Shown: in pieces, positions 46,379 to 58,665 of the stretch
How positions within the stretch are numbered: the first letter of the stretch is position 1
How the letters are laid out: each line of letters starts with the position of its first letter
NCBI GenBank assembly: GCA_020441905.1
Contig: JAGRLG010000043.1
Span: 1 to 64,000, forward strand
From: Rhodobiaceae bacterium
Lineage (GTDB): Bacteria; Pseudomonadota; Alphaproteobacteria; Rhizobiales; NORP267
Length of the DNA: 64,000 nucleotides
Direction: 5' to 3'
Made by a program: the position numbers and the translations under genes
The notes under the pieces: model-generated
Told to the model about the DNA's origin: nothing
The model's database searches: none
Seen by the model: the letters and a program-made list of their open reading frames with translations, nothing else

Positions 46379-47137
46379 CTAGCGTTTGCCCGGCACCCGC
46401 GCCCGCATCCAGCCGGAAGCGCCGAGCTGCTCCTGGGGCTGAAAGCGCGCCTTGTAGGCCATCTTGGCCGATTGCTTGACCCAATAGCCAAGATAGAGGT
46501 GGGGCAGGCCAAGAGCGCGCGTGCGTTCGATGTGATCGAGAATCATGAAGGTGCCGAGGCCGCGCGAGGTCAGTTCGGGGTCGAAGAAGCTGTAAACCAT
46601 CGACAGGCCGTCGGAGAGGATATCGACCAGCGACACCGCGACCAGCGGGCGGGTTCCGCTTCGCTTGCCACCGGCATCCACCGGTGCCTGGCGGTATTCG
46701 ATGATCCTGGTATCGACCGCAGTATCCTCGATCATGGCGGCGAAATCGAGCACGCTCATATCCGCCATGCCGCCATCCGTATGGCGGGCGTCGAGATAGG
46801 CGCGAAACAGGCCATACTGCTCGCCGGTCGGTTCCGGCGGGCGCAAATGGGCCACCACGTCGCTGTTGAGCTTCAGGTTGCGGCGGAACGAGCGCCCGGC
46901 GGAAAACTCGTTGACCAGAACGCGGACCGACACACAGGCATTGCAATCCTCGCAGGCCGGCCGGTACGCGATGTTCTGGCTGCGGCGGAAGCCGCACAGC
47001 GTCAGCGCGTTGTTGTCCACCGGCGCCCTGGCGCCGACCAGATGCGTGAACACCTTGCGCTCCAGCTTGGTGTCGAGATAGGGGCAGGGCGCGGGCGCCG
47101 TCAGATAGAATTGTGGCAGGTCGCGGCTGTGTTTCAT
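46379..47137 (-). CDS. bpt: Aspartate/glutamate leucyltransferase (Bpt)
   Basis: Leu-tRNA:protein transferase of the Bpt type (252 aa) that adds Leu to N-terminal Asp or Glu, placing proteins in the N-degron pathway. The family start [15 protein letters not shown], the Cys-rich [19 protein letters not shown] and the C-terminal [21 protein letters not shown] are all present. bpt next to parC is normal in Hyphomicrobiales, although here two transporter genes separate it from the RDD/hemB pair. Confidence 0.93.
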   Translation of the reverse strand: MKHSRDLPQFYLTAPAPCPYLDTKLERKVFTHLVGARAPVDNNALTLCGFRRSQNIAYRPACEDCNACVSVRVLVNEFSAGRSFRRNLKLNSDVVAHLRPPEPTGEQYGLFRAYLDARHTDGGMADMSVLDFAAMIEDTAVDTRIIEYRQAPVDAGGKRSGTRPLVAVSLVDILSDGLSMVYSFFDPELTSRGLGTFMILDHIERTRALGLPHLYLGYWVKQSAKMAYKARFQPQEQLGASGWMRARVPGKR

Positions 47138-47194
47138 GGCTCTTCGACGTTTCCCTCACCGGCGATGCTCTAGCGGCCCGTCCGGTTCCATTCG

Positions 47195-49042
47195 CTATTG
47201 TAGGCCATAATACCATGGAGCGAACAGAGAGAAGGTAATCCAGATTAAAAGAACCAGTGGCGCGCCGGCGCGCAGGAAGTCGTTGAAGCTGTAATGACCC
47301 GGCCCCATCACCAGCAGGTTGGTCTGGTAGCCGAATGGCGAGGCGAAGGAGCAATTGGCGGCGAAGATGACGGCATAGACGAAAATGGCCGGATCGAGGT
47401 TAAGTTGCTGCGCCGTGGAAATGCCGATCGGGGTGAACAGCACCGCGGTCGCATTATTCGAAAGGACGTTGGTCAGGATCGCGATGAGCAGAAAAAAGGC
47501 CGACAGGATGACCGGCGCCGGCGCGCCGCGGAACAGCTCGACGACGCCGCCGGCGAGAAAGCTTGCCCCCCCGCTCGCCTCCAGCACCTGCGCCATCGCC
47601 AGCGAAGCGGCGATCAGCAGATAGATCCGGCGGTCGAAGGCGCGTGCCGCCTGGCGCACATTGAGGCAGCCCGAAGCCACCATGGCCAGCGCCCCGACAA
47701 AGGCGGCGACGACGATCGGCACCAGCCCCGTCGCCGCGCTGAGGACGACTACCGCGAACAGGCCGAGCGCCAGGTTGGCCCGCTCGGTATGCGGCAGTTC
47801 CAGCGCCGACCATTCCAGCACCAGCAGGTCGCGATTGAGGCGCAGGCCACGGATCTGGTCGCGGTTGCCAAGCACCAGGATGACGTCGCCTGCCTCGACG
47901 CGGATGTCGGACAGCGGCATGCGGATCATGCGGCTGCGGCGCTGAATGCCGAGCACGATACAGCCGGTTTCAAGATGCAGCCCGGATTGCTCTATGGTGC
48001 GCCCGATCATGCGCGAGCCGGGCGCGATCACCGCCTCGGCCAGGGTCAGTTCCGCAATTCCGCCCCGCTGGACGGCTGGCTCGCCGTCGCCTCCGGCGGT
48101 CGAGCCGGAAAACAGGGCGCGGCCCTGCAGCTTGATCTGCTCGGTCAGGACCTGGCGCGTGGCGGCGACGATAACGATGTCGCCCGGTTGCAGGACGACA
48201 TCCTCGAAGGGCGGAAGAATGGCATGCTCGCCGCGCTGGACGAGGCGGACGGTCATGTCCTTCAGGCTTGCGAACAAGCCCGATTTGGCGCGCTGGCCGG
48301 TGAGAGGGTGGCCCGGACGCAACTCGATCTGGGCGATGAATTGGCGCCCTTCCTGGCTCGCCGTCAATTCGCTGGTCATGCTTGCCCGTGGCCGCAGCAT
48401 GCGCGGCATGACGACAAGCACATAGAGCGCGCCGCTGCCGGCGAGCACGGCGCCGACCACGGTAAAATCGAAAAATCCGATGGCCGGCACTCCCGCGCGC
48501 GCCGCCACGCCGGCCGCCAGGAGATTGGTCGACGAGCCGATCAGGGTCGTCATGCCGCCGAGTATCGCCATGTAGCTGAGCGGCATCAGCACCATGCTTG
48601 CCGAAAGCCGCAGCCGCAGCGCCAAGGCGGTGAGCACCGGCATATACATGACCACCACCGGGGTGTCGTTCATGAAGGCGCTGTTGACCGCGACCAGCAA
48701 CAGCAGCAGCGGCACCACCAGGGCGGAGTGCCGTCCGGCAATGGCCAGCAGCTTGCGGGTTGGCCATTCAAACGCGCCGGTGTGGAACAGCCCCTGGCCG
48801 ATGACCAGCAGGGAAAGGATGGTGAGCAGCGCTGGATTGGCGAAGCCCGCCAGCAGCGCTTCCGGCGACAGCAGATTGGCGCCCTTGGGGCCGACTATGG
48901 GAAAGGCATGAAAAAAGACCAGGAAGAAGGCGATGATCGCGGTGCAGGTCACCTCCAGCCTGACCCGCTCGCTGGCCAGCAGCACAATCGCGCCCACGAT
49001 CACCGCGAAGGTGACCCACATCTGAACCAGTTGCAGCGACAT
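47195..49042 (-). CDS. SLC13-family transporter with RCK domains, paralog 1
   Basis: Inner-membrane transporter (615 aa) of the SLC13/DASS (di- and tricarboxylate or sulfate) group. There are two membrane halves, each with the conserved SSTNLL or SNNATAVL loop (GGMTTLIGSSTNLLAAGVAA in the first), separated by two cytosolic RCK_C domains (RLVQRGEHAILPPFEDVVLQ; SRMIRMPLSDIRVEAGDVIL) that may regulate transport by ligand binding. The substrate cannot be told. ATG 49042 is the first Met of the family-typical MWVTFAVIVGAI start; 32 codons upstream in frame are not typical. Confidence 0.9.
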   Translation of the reverse strand: MSLQLVQMWVTFAVIVGAIVLLASERVRLEVTCTAIIAFFLVFFHAFPIVGPKGANLLSPEALLAGFANPALLTILSLLVIGQGLFHTGAFEWPTRKLLAIAGRHSALVVPLLLLLVAVNSAFMNDTPVVVMYMPVLTALALRLRLSASMVLMPLSYMAILGGMTTLIGSSTNLLAAGVAARAGVPAIGFFDFTVVGAVLAGSGALYVLVVMPRMLRPRASMTSELTASQEGRQFIAQIELRPGHPLTGQRAKSGLFASLKDMTVRLVQRGEHAILPPFEDVVLQPGDIVIVAATRQVLTEQIKLQGRALFSGSTAGGDGEPAVQRGGIAELTLAEAVIAPGSRMIGRTIEQSGLHLETGCIVLGIQRRSRMIRMPLSDIRVEAGDVILVLGNRDQIRGLRLNRDLLVLEWSALELPHTERANLALGLFAVVVLSAATGLVPIVVAAFVGALAMVASGCLNVRQAARAFDRRIYLLIAASLAMAQVLEASGGASFLAGGVVELFRGAPAPVILSAFFLLIAILTNVLSNNATAVLFTPIGISTAQQLNLDPAIFVYAVIFAANCSFASPFGYQTNLLVMGPGHYSFNDFLRAGAPLVLLIWITFSLFAPWYYGLQ

Positions 49043-49234
49043 GCGCCCGAATGTCCCTAAATCACCGCGCGCCTGCAGGGGGCAGCGCCGAAGCACCCTG
49101 ATGCCTGCGTTCAGCATCGCCGGAAAACGCAGTTTCACGATGGGATTGTGGCTGAATCCGGGCCGCCGCGCAGCCGAAATCGCGGCGCGGCGTCCGCCGG
49201 CGCGGGTTCCTTGTCGCTGTCATGGGCGAGGGGG

Positions 49235-51076
49235 TCAGATAAGCCCCCAATACCAGGGCGCGAACAAGGAAAAGGCGATCCACAGCAAGGCTGCGAGCGG
49301 CGCCCCGGCGCGCAGGAAATCGCCAAACCGGTAATGGCCGGGACCCATCACCAGCAAGTTGGTCTGGTAGCCGAACGGCGAGGCGAAGGAGCAGTTTGCG
49401 GCAAAGATCACGGCGAAGACGAAGACGCTCGGATCGACGCCTATCGCCTGCGCGGTTCGGATGGCAATGGGGGTGAACAGCACCGCGGTGGCGTTGTTCG
49501 ACAAAAGGTTGGTCAGCACCATGACGAGGAGAAACATCGCCGACAGCGTCACCGCCGGGGGCGCCGAATGCAGGTTGGACACCACCAGATTGGCGAGAAA
49601 TCTGGCCCCGCCGGTCGCTTCCAGCGGCAGCGCCATGGCCAGAGACGCCGCGATCAGCAGGTAGATCTGGCGGTCGAAGGCGCGCGACGCCTGGCGCACA
49701 TTGAGGCAGCCGGCCGGTATCATGGCCAGGGCACCGGCGATGGCGGCGACCACGATCGGCACTAGGCCGCTGGCCGCCGCCAGGATCACGGCGGCGAATA
49801 TCGCCAGCGCGCGGTTGGCTTTCTCGGTCATCGGCAGCTCCGCGGCGGTCCATTCCACAAGGAGCAGGTCGCGGTTCAGCCGCAGCCCCCGCACTTCCTC
49901 GCGCGACCCGAGCACCAGGATGACGTCGCCGGCCTCAAGGCGAATATCGGACAGCCGCATGCGAATCATGCGGCTGCGGCGCTGGATGCCGAGCACGATG
50001 CATCCTGTCTCGGCGTGAAGGCCGGACTGTTCCAGCGTTCGCCCGATCATCCGAGAACCGGGCGCGATCACTGCCTCGGCCAGGGTGAGCTGGCTGGTTT
50101 CCTCGCGCGGGGCAGCGCCTTCTTCCTCGCGTTCGGCCGGCTCGGTCGCCAGGATATTGCCGCGCGAACTCAGCGCGTCGGCCAGCACCTGCCGCGTGGC
50201 GGCGACGATGACCACGTCGCCGGGGCGCAGGGTTATGTCCTCGAACGGCGGCAGGATGGCGTGTTCGCCGCGCTGCACCAGGCGGACCGTCATGTCCTTG
50301 AGGGCGGGAAACAGGCCGGCCACCGCTTCGCTGCCGACCAGCGGGTGGTCATAGCTGATCTGGATCTGGGCAATGAACTGCTTGCCCGAAAGGCCGGTCA
50401 CCTCGTCGGCCATGGTCGCCCTCGACTCGAGCAGGCGGGGCATGATCAAGAAGACGTAGAACAGGCCGATAAAGGCCAGAAATCCGCCGACCACGGAAAG
50501 ATCGAAGAAACCGATGCGGGGCAGGCCGGCCGCCACTGCGACGTCGGCGACAAGGAGGTTGGTCGACGAACCGATCAGCGTTGTCATGCCGCCGAGAATG
50601 GTGATGAAGCTGAGCGGCATCAGCACCTTGCTGGGCGACTGCTGAAGCCGGCCCGCCACCGCGCCCAGCACGGGCAGGAACATTACCACCACCGGCGTAT
50701 TGTTCATGAAGGCGCTGATGATGGCCGCGATAATCAGGATCGCCGGAAGCACGACCGCCGGCCTGCGCCCGGCCAGGGTGACGACCATGCGGGTCGGCGA
50801 TTCCAGCGCTCCGGTGTGGAACAGGCCCTGGCCGATAATCAGCAGCGCCAGAATGGTGATAAGTGCCGGGTTGGCGAAGCCGGCGAGCAGCCTCTCGGGG
50901 GTGAGCACCTCTTTTCCGTCCTCGCCGAGGACCGGGTAGAAATGAAAGAAAATCAGGAATGCGACGATGATGCCCGCGCAGGTGATCTCAAGGCGGAAGC
51001 GCTCGGTAACGAGCAGCGCCACCGCCACCGCGATTACCGCGAAGGTGACCCACATTTCAAACATATACACAGTCAT
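49235..51076 (-). CDS. SLC13-family transporter with RCK domains, paralog 2
   Basis: A 613-aa paralog of the gene just downstream, with the same topology: SLC13 half, two RCK_C domains, SLC13 half. The two proteins are alike throughout (for example MWVTFAVI, GLFHTGA, TLIGSSTNLL, LVQRGEHAILPPFED, VLGIQRRSRMIRM, ANCSFASPFGYQTNLLVMGP), so the pair arose by tandem duplication. They diverge most in the short segment between the RCK domains. ATG 51076 is used. The 192-bp spacer could hold a separate promoter. Confidence 0.9.
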   Translation of the reverse strand: MTVYMFEMWVTFAVIAVAVALLVTERFRLEITCAGIIVAFLIFFHFYPVLGEDGKEVLTPERLLAGFANPALITILALLIIGQGLFHTGALESPTRMVVTLAGRRPAVVLPAILIIAAIISAFMNNTPVVVMFLPVLGAVAGRLQQSPSKVLMPLSFITILGGMTTLIGSSTNLLVADVAVAAGLPRIGFFDLSVVGGFLAFIGLFYVFLIMPRLLESRATMADEVTGLSGKQFIAQIQISYDHPLVGSEAVAGLFPALKDMTVRLVQRGEHAILPPFEDITLRPGDVVIVAATRQVLADALSSRGNILATEPAEREEEGAAPREETSQLTLAEAVIAPGSRMIGRTLEQSGLHAETGCIVLGIQRRSRMIRMRLSDIRLEAGDVILVLGSREEVRGLRLNRDLLLVEWTAAELPMTEKANRALAIFAAVILAAASGLVPIVVAAIAGALAMIPAGCLNVRQASRAFDRQIYLLIAASLAMALPLEATGGARFLANLVVSNLHSAPPAVTLSAMFLLVMVLTNLLSNNATAVLFTPIAIRTAQAIGVDPSVFVFAVIFAANCSFASPFGYQTNLLVMGPGHYRFGDFLRAGAPLAALLWIAFSLFAPWYWGLI

Positions 51077-51243
51077 CAGGCTGGAGCCCCCTCTTTGCCG
51101 CGGGTCCTATCATGGCTGCGAATGTTCGCCAATCCAAGCCGCTGACAGCGCGGCGCAGCAATTTGCCGGAGCAGACGCGGAGCGGACGCAGCGCGGGCAG
51201 GCCGAGCAGGCAAAGAGGGGGCAGGGCGCGACCGGTTTCCGCG

Positions 51244-51756
51244 TCAGCCGCCGAGGGCGCGGGCCTGCTGGCCCGAATTGATGACCACGGTGCCGAGCAG
51301 GAAATCGTGCAGCAGGCGGCGGCGCGAATTGAATGGGCCGATGAGCACAATGAAGGGCGTCAGGATCGATACGCTGACCCAGAAAAAGACCGCATGGACC
51401 GCGCCGAGGACGAAATAGGGCCGGTCGCCATACCAGGTGCGCAATTCGATCCCCATGATCCGCATGCCCAACGTGGCCGAATTCGGCCCGCCAAGGGTCA
51501 TGCCGGAATAGACCAGGGCGACGAACGGAAAGACCAGGCCCATCGCCAGCCAGGCCAGCCCGAAAGTCAAAACGCCAAGCAGCAGCAACAGGACCCAGCC
51601 GGCCAGAGTCAGCGCGAGGATGATGGCGGCATCGAAAAGAAAGGCGAGCAGGCGGCGCGACAGCACGCCGGCGAAAAGCTCGGGCTGGCTTTCTGGAAAA
51701 TAGACGTTGGGGCGGATCCCGCCGCTTTCCGCCGTTTCGCCGCTGGATGAATTCAT
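51244..51756 (-). CDS. RDD-family membrane protein
   Basis: A 170-aa membrane protein with the RDD pattern (AGVLSRRLLAFLFDAAIIL with the Arg and two Asp-type positions) and three hydrophobic segments: about residues 39-60, 62-87 and 115-140. RDD proteins are small integral membrane proteins with proposed transport or signalling roles, mostly unproven. It lies 77 bp downstream of hemB on the same strand, as in many Hyphomicrobiales. Confidence 0.87.
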   Translation of the reverse strand: MNSSSGETAESGGIRPNVYFPESQPELFAGVLSRRLLAFLFDAAIILALTLAGWVLLLLLGVLTFGLAWLAMGLVFPFVALVYSGMTLGGPNSATLGMRIMGIELRTWYGDRPYFVLGAVHAVFFWVSVSILTPFIVLIGPFNSRRRLLHDFLLGTVVINSGQQARALGG

Positions 51757-51832
51757 GGCGTCTTCACCTCACCGTTGCGCGCAAAAAGGAGTGCGGAATT
51801 TCACATGGGGCTTCAGGGCGCGCAAAACAACT

Positions 51833-53215
<1,383 letters not shown>

Positions 53216-53725
53216 ATGAACATGGCGACACAGTTCACGGCCGGCGCGCAGGCCGAAAGTTCCGGCGATCTTGGGCCGCGCTATCTGGAGGCGCTGAATC
53301 TTGTAGAGCGCTTGCACCGCCGGCTTCTTGACGTCGTGAAGGATGAGTTCGACCGCCGCGGACGGACGGATATCAACGCCGTCCAGGCTTTGCTCCTTTA
53401 CAACATGGGCGATTCCGAACTGACCGCGGGCGAACTGCGCAGCCGCGGCTATTATCTTGGCTCGAATGTCTCCTACAACCTGAAGAAAATGGTCGATGCC
53501 GGCTATATCCACCATGAGCGGTCCGATTCCGACCGCCGTTCGGTGCGTGTGCGGCTGACCGAAAAGGGCCAGGAAGTTCATTCCATCATCAAACAGCTGT
53601 ATGAACGCCACCTGGAATCCATCGAGCAGGTTGGCGGTATCAGCCAGGAAGATTTCCTCAATCTCAACAAGTCATTGCAGCGTCTCGAGAGGTTCTGGAC
53701 CGACCAGATCCTGTACCGTCTCTAG
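53216..53725 (+). CDS. ldtR: MarR-family regulator LdtR
   Basis: MarR-type winged-helix dimer (169 aa). The DNA-binding domain shows ELRSRGYYLGSNVSYNLKKM followed by the wing SDSDRRSVRVRLTEKG; flanking helices supply the dimer interface. In Sinorhizobium and Liberibacter the protein LdtR controls the adjacent L,D-transpeptidase gene and osmotic stress tolerance, and here too the next gene (ldtP) encodes an L,D-transpeptidase, so the call is strong. ATG 53216 is chosen; ATG 53222 is also possible. A terminator separates the two genes. Confidence 0.9.
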   Translation: MNMATQFTAGAQAESSGDLGPRYLEALNLVERLHRRLLDVVKDEFDRRGRTDINAVQALLLYNMGDSELTAGELRSRGYYLGSNVSYNLKKMVDAGYIHHERSDSDRRSVRVRLTEKGQEVHSIIKQLYERHLESIEQVGGISQEDFLNLNKSLQRLERFWTDQILYRL

Positions 53726-53806
53726 GCTGCCGGCTCGCCCGGAAATGGCAGGCGGCGGCATATTTTTGCCGCCCTGCCATTCGGGTGCCACAATCGTGAA
53801 CGAGAG

Positions 53807-53848
53807 ACACCGGGCCGAGGGTTGCATCCCCGCCCGGTGTTTTTTATT
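53807..53848 (+). terminator. Intrinsic terminator between ldtR and ldtP
   Basis: ACACCGGGC (53807-53815) pairs with GCCCGGTGT (53832-53840), then a run of T (TTTTTTATT). The nine-base stem and T-run make a good plus-strand terminator, so ldtP must have its own promoter downstream or depend on readthrough. Confidence 0.85.
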
Positions 53849-53869
53849 AACCATCTATCCTTTATGGTT
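53849..53869. promoter_or_regulatory. Palindrome and CtrA-like half-site upstream of ldtP
   Basis: AACCAT-ctatccttt-ATGGTT is a perfect 6-bp inverted repeat with a 9-bp spacer, right after the ldtR terminator and 80 bp before ldtP. It overlaps TTAACCAT (53847-53854), which is the CtrA half-site. A MarR-type dimer such as LdtR or CtrA could bind here. Confidence 0.45.
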
Positions 53870-53948
53870 TATGGGTAGAAAATTCGTTGATCGATCGGAA
53901 TATGGCCGCCGGAGCGTGATGGCCGGCATCCGCCCGATGGGAGAATTA

Positions 53949-55232
53949 ATGGACCGGCTCAAATCCGTTGTGACCGCATCGGCGATGTGCTGCGCGCTGG
54001 CCGCCAGCGCATATGCCCAGTCTTCGCAAGTCGAGTACTATCCGTCCGACCCTTTGCGTGTCGATTCCATCATGACCGCCGGCGTGCGCGAGTGGCAGCC
54101 GAAGTTCGACGGCAATTTCTCGCGCCGTGAACTGGGCGGCCCCGAGATCGACTATGCGACCTTGTCCGGGGTCACCATTCCCTCGGTGATGCAGGCTATC
54201 GATCGCTATGCCGCGATCGTTTCCAATGGCGGCTGGCCGGTGATTCCCGATGGCCCGACCCTGCATATCGGCAGCCGCGACCAGCGCATCATCGCGCTGC
54301 GCCGCCATCTTGCCATTACCGGCGATCTTCAGAAGGACGAGGGCGACCGGAGCCGGTTCGATGCCCTGGTCGAGCATGCGGTGCGCCGGTTCCAGTTCCG
54401 CCACGGCCTGATTCCCGACGGCGCCGTTCGCGGCGAGACGCTGGCGGCGCTGAATGTGCCGGCGATCGACCGGCTGCGCCAGTTGCGGACCAATGTGGTC
54501 CGCATCAACACCTTCATTTCCGGGCTTCCCGAGAAATATGTCATGGTCAATATTCCGGCGGCCGAGATTGAAGCCGTCGAGAGCGAAGTCGTTGTCCAGC
54601 GCCACACCGCGATCGTCGGCAAGCCCGACCGCCAGACCCCGGTGCTGCTGAGCAAGGTGCACGAGCTCAATTTCAACCCGTTCTGGCATGTGCCCAAGAG
54701 CATCGTCGAGCGCGACATCATCCCCGAAATGCAGAAGGACCCGGGGTATCTGGAGCGCTATGTCATCCGCGCCTATAACGTCAAGGGCGAGGAGGTGGCG
54801 CCCCAGGCTATCGACTGGAATTCCGACGAGCCGCTGAAATACGAATACCGGCAGGATCCGGGCGAGGACATCAACTCGCTGGGCGTGGTCAAGCTGAACT
54901 TTTCCAATCCCTATGCCGTGTTCCTGCACGACACCCCCAAGAAGGATCTCTTCGAGGGCAATTTCCGCGCCTTCAGCTCCGGCTGCGTGCGGGTGAAGAA
55001 TATTGAGGATCTGGTTACCTGGCTGTTGCAGGGAAATGACGACGAGGGGTGGACGCGGGCCAAGGCCGATCAGGTCATAGCCAGCAAGGAGCGTCTCGAC
55101 GTCAAGTTGAAGAATCCGGTTCCGCTCTATGTCGTCTATGTCACGGCATGGGCGAGCCCCAATGGCACGGTGCATTTCCGCAACGACCTTTACGACCGCG
55201 ATGGTCCGGGTCTGACCGCGGCGGCCAACTAG
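53949..55232 (+). CDS. ldtP: L,D-transpeptidase (YkuD), LdtP-like
   Basis: Periplasmic peptidoglycan cross-linking enzyme (427 aa). It has a signal peptide (residues 1-23, ending AYA-QS), a peptidoglycan-binding domain (HAVRRFQFRHGLIPDGAVRGE, about residues 140-165) and a YkuD catalytic domain with H327 in VFLHDTPKKDLF and the nucleophile C346 in AFSSGCVRVKNIEDL. It forms 3-3 links or attaches outer-membrane proteins to peptidoglycan. ATG 53949 has GGGAG at 5 nt. It is controlled by the preceding LdtR. Confidence 0.93.
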   Translation: MDRLKSVVTASAMCCALAASAYAQSSQVEYYPSDPLRVDSIMTAGVREWQPKFDGNFSRRELGGPEIDYATLSGVTIPSVMQAIDRYAAIVSNGGWPVIPDGPTLHIGSRDQRIIALRRHLAITGDLQKDEGDRSRFDALVEHAVRRFQFRHGLIPDGAVRGETLAALNVPAIDRLRQLRTNVVRINTFISGLPEKYVMVNIPAAEIEAVESEVVVQRHTAIVGKPDRQTPVLLSKVHELNFNPFWHVPKSIVERDIIPEMQKDPGYLERYVIRAYNVKGEEVAPQAIDWNSDEPLKYEYRQDPGEDINSLGVVKLNFSNPYAVFLHDTPKKDLFEGNFRAFSSGCVRVKNIEDLVTWLLQGNDDEGWTRAKADQVIASKERLDVKLKNPVPLYVVYVTAWASPNGTVHFRNDLYDRDGPGLTAAAN

Positions 55233-55322
55233 ACGTCTCTTCCGGCATATCCGGGAAAAGCGTGCGGGCGGCCATGAAATGCGGCATTGGCCGCCGCCAT
55301 GGGGCATTGCGGGAGAAAAGCA

Positions 55323-55550
55323 ATGTCCAGTCGCCACCTGCCTACAAACCGTACCCCGCGCGCGCAAGATGCCAGCGGCGCCGACGTCTATTTCGAACGC
55401 ACCCAGATCGGCATCTATGCCAAGGTCGCGGCCATCGACGCCGCAACAAGGGTCGAGGTCACCGTCATGGGGCCGGCCAGCGCCAACCCGAGGACGCTGG
55501 AACAGGCGGCCCTGCGCAAGCTCAACGCGCGCCTTCGCCGCGATCGGTAG
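55323..55550 (+). CDS. Small conserved protein (DUF6898-like)
   Basis: A 75-aa protein with the core VYFERTQIGIYAKVAAIDAA and TRVEVTVMGPASAN, which matches a small alphaproteobacterial family found immediately before glyA (DUF6898). It has no signal peptide and a basic C-terminus. Its function is not known. ATG 55323 has GGGAGAAAAG (55310-55319). Confidence 0.7.
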   Translation: MSSRHLPTNRTPRAQDASGADVYFERTQIGIYAKVAAIDAATRVEVTVMGPASANPRTLEQAALRKLNARLRRDR

Positions 55551-55669
55551 GCCAGTTGGCGAGAAGACGCCCGCAACCGGTTGGCCACCGGCAAGGCTTG
55601 TGATAATCACCGCAGTTCAACCGGAGCACCCGGATAACAACCCTGCTTTAGCGAGAAGGACGTCCGTCC

Positions 55670-56974
<1,305 letters not shown>

Positions 56975-57014
56975 CCTGTCACCGGGCCGTTCAAGCCCGC
57001 GCGCGGAGGTGGTG

Positions 57015-57521
57015 ATGCGCTGCCCTTATTGCGGTTCCAACGAAACTCAGGTCAAGGATTCGCGGCCGTCCGAGGACAATTCGGCGATCCGCCGCCGCCG
57101 CGTCTGTGGCGATTGCGGCGGCCGCTTCACCACCTTTGAGCGCGTGCAGCTGCGCGAGCTGACGGTCATCAAGAAGACCGGACGGCGCGTGCCCTTCGAC
57201 CGCGACAAGCTGGTGCGCTCGCTCCAGATCGCGCTGCGCAAGCGTTCGGTGGAGCCGGAGCGGGTCGAGCGCATGGTTTCCGGCCTTGTGCGCCGGCTGG
57301 AGAACATGGGCGAGAGCGAAATCGCCTCCTCGGCCATCGGCCATCTCGTCATGGAGGCGCTCAAGACCCTCGACGACGTCGCTTATGTGCGCTTTGCATC
57401 CGTCTACAAGAACTTCCGCGAAGCCAAGGATTTCGAAGCGCTTTTAGGCGAGCTTTCCGGCGATGACGATCTCGCCGGTGACGCCGGAGCCGACTCCGGC
57501 GCCGAGGCCGTGGAGGATTGA
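57015..57521 (+). CDS. nrdR: Transcriptional repressor NrdR
   Basis: Nucleotide-sensing repressor (168 aa) of ribonucleotide reductase genes. It begins with the zinc ribbon [18 protein letters not shown]...[19 protein letters not shown] and continues with an ATP-cone ([20 protein letters not shown]). The C-terminal tail is acidic. GGAGG is 5 nt before ATG 57015. glyA-nrdR-ribD is a conserved alphaproteobacterial order. Confidence 0.96.
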   Translation: MRCPYCGSNETQVKDSRPSEDNSAIRRRRVCGDCGGRFTTFERVQLRELTVIKKTGRRVPFDRDKLVRSLQIALRKRSVEPERVERMVSGLVRRLENMGESEIASSAIGHLVMEALKTLDDVAYVRFASVYKNFREAKDFEALLGELSGDDDLAGDAGADSGAEAVED

Positions 57522-57538
57522 AGACAAGGCCAGGTGCC

Positions 57539-58660
57539 ATGCCCGGGGAGAGCGAGGACAGCCGGTATATGGGCGCTGCGCTGCGCCTCGCGCGGCGCGG
57601 ACTGGGGAGGACCTGGCCCAATCCCGCCGTCGGCTGCCTGATCGTTGGCGGCGCCGGGGAGGATGCCCGCATCCTTGGCCGCGGCTGGACCCAGCCCGGC
57701 GGGCGCCCCCACGCCGAAACCGGCGCCTTGGCTGAAGCCGCCGAAGCGGCGCGCGGCGCCACGCTCTACGTGACCCTTGAGCCCTGCGCCCATCACGGCA
57801 GGACGCCGCCTTGCGCCGAGGCCATCATCGCCGCCGGCATCGCCCGCGTCGTCAGCGCCCTTCGCGATCCCGACCCGCGCGTCGCCGGGCAGGGGCACGA
57901 AATGCTCCGGCAGGCGGGAATAGAGGTGATGGAGGGGGTGTGCGAGGACGAGGCGCTGGCCGTCAATATCGGCCATGTCACGCGGGTCAGCCAGGGGCGG
58001 CCCTTCATCCAGCTCAAGCTGGCCCATTCGCGCGATGGCCGCATTGCCGGTCCCGGCCGCGAGCAGGTGGCGATCAGCGGCGACATCGCGCGCGGCTGGG
58101 TTCACCGCATGCGCGCCCAGGCTGACGCGATTCTTGTCGGCGCCGGCACCCTGGCGGCCGACGATCCGCTGCTGACCTGCCGCCTGCCGGGCGCCGCCGC
58201 GCGCTCGCCCGTCCGCGTCGTGCTGGATTCTGCCAAAGGGGCCGGTCCTGGGGCACGGATCTTTGCCGATGCCGGCGGTGCCCCTGTCTGGCTCCTGAGT
58301 GCGCAGGAAAAGGCGGAAGAGAGGGCAGGGGTCCTGCGCGGCAGCAGCGCCGAGGTCATCGCCATAGCGGCGGATGCCGGGGGGCGGCCTGAAATCGGCG
58401 CCGCCATGAGCGCGCTTGGCGCGCGCGGCATAACCCGGCTGATGGTCGAGGGCGGGGCGGAAATTGCCGCCGCCCTGGTCGCGGCGGACCTTGCCGATGA
58501 GGTCGTTCTGATCGAGGGCACGCTGGAAATAGGCGAGGGCGGCCTCAAGGTTTTTGGCCGCGAGGGACCCGGGCTGGTTGCCTCGTCGCGCCAATTCGTG
58601 CTTGCCGATGAATTCGCTTTGGGCGAAGACCACTGGCGTAGATATTCAAGACGGGGTTGA
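57539..58660 (+). CDS. ribD: Bifunctional riboflavin deaminase/reductase RibD
   Basis: Riboflavin biosynthesis (373 aa): the N-terminal deaminase has the zinc motif HAETGALAEA and LEPCAHHGRTPPCAEAIIAA, and the C-terminal reductase has AQADAILVGAGTLAADDPLLT and MVEGGAEIAAALVAA. ATG 57539 lies 17 nt after the nrdR stop; ATG 57569 (MGAALRLARRG) is a possible shorter start. It is the first of ribD, ribE and ribH here; ribA and ribB are not in the window. No FMN riboswitch is seen. Confidence 0.95.
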   Translation: MPGESEDSRYMGAALRLARRGLGRTWPNPAVGCLIVGGAGEDARILGRGWTQPGGRPHAETGALAEAAEAARGATLYVTLEPCAHHGRTPPCAEAIIAAGIARVVSALRDPDPRVAGQGHEMLRQAGIEVMEGVCEDEALAVNIGHVTRVSQGRPFIQLKLAHSRDGRIAGPGREQVAISGDIARGWVHRMRAQADAILVGAGTLAADDPLLTCRLPGAAARSPVRVVLDSAKGAGPGARIFADAGGAPVWLLSAQEKAEERAGVLRGSSAEVIAIAADAGGRPEIGAAMSALGARGITRLMVEGGAEIAAALVAADLADEVVLIEGTLEIGEGGLKVFGREGPGLVASSRQFVLADEFALGEDHWRRYSRRG

Positions 58661-58665
58661 GGCGC

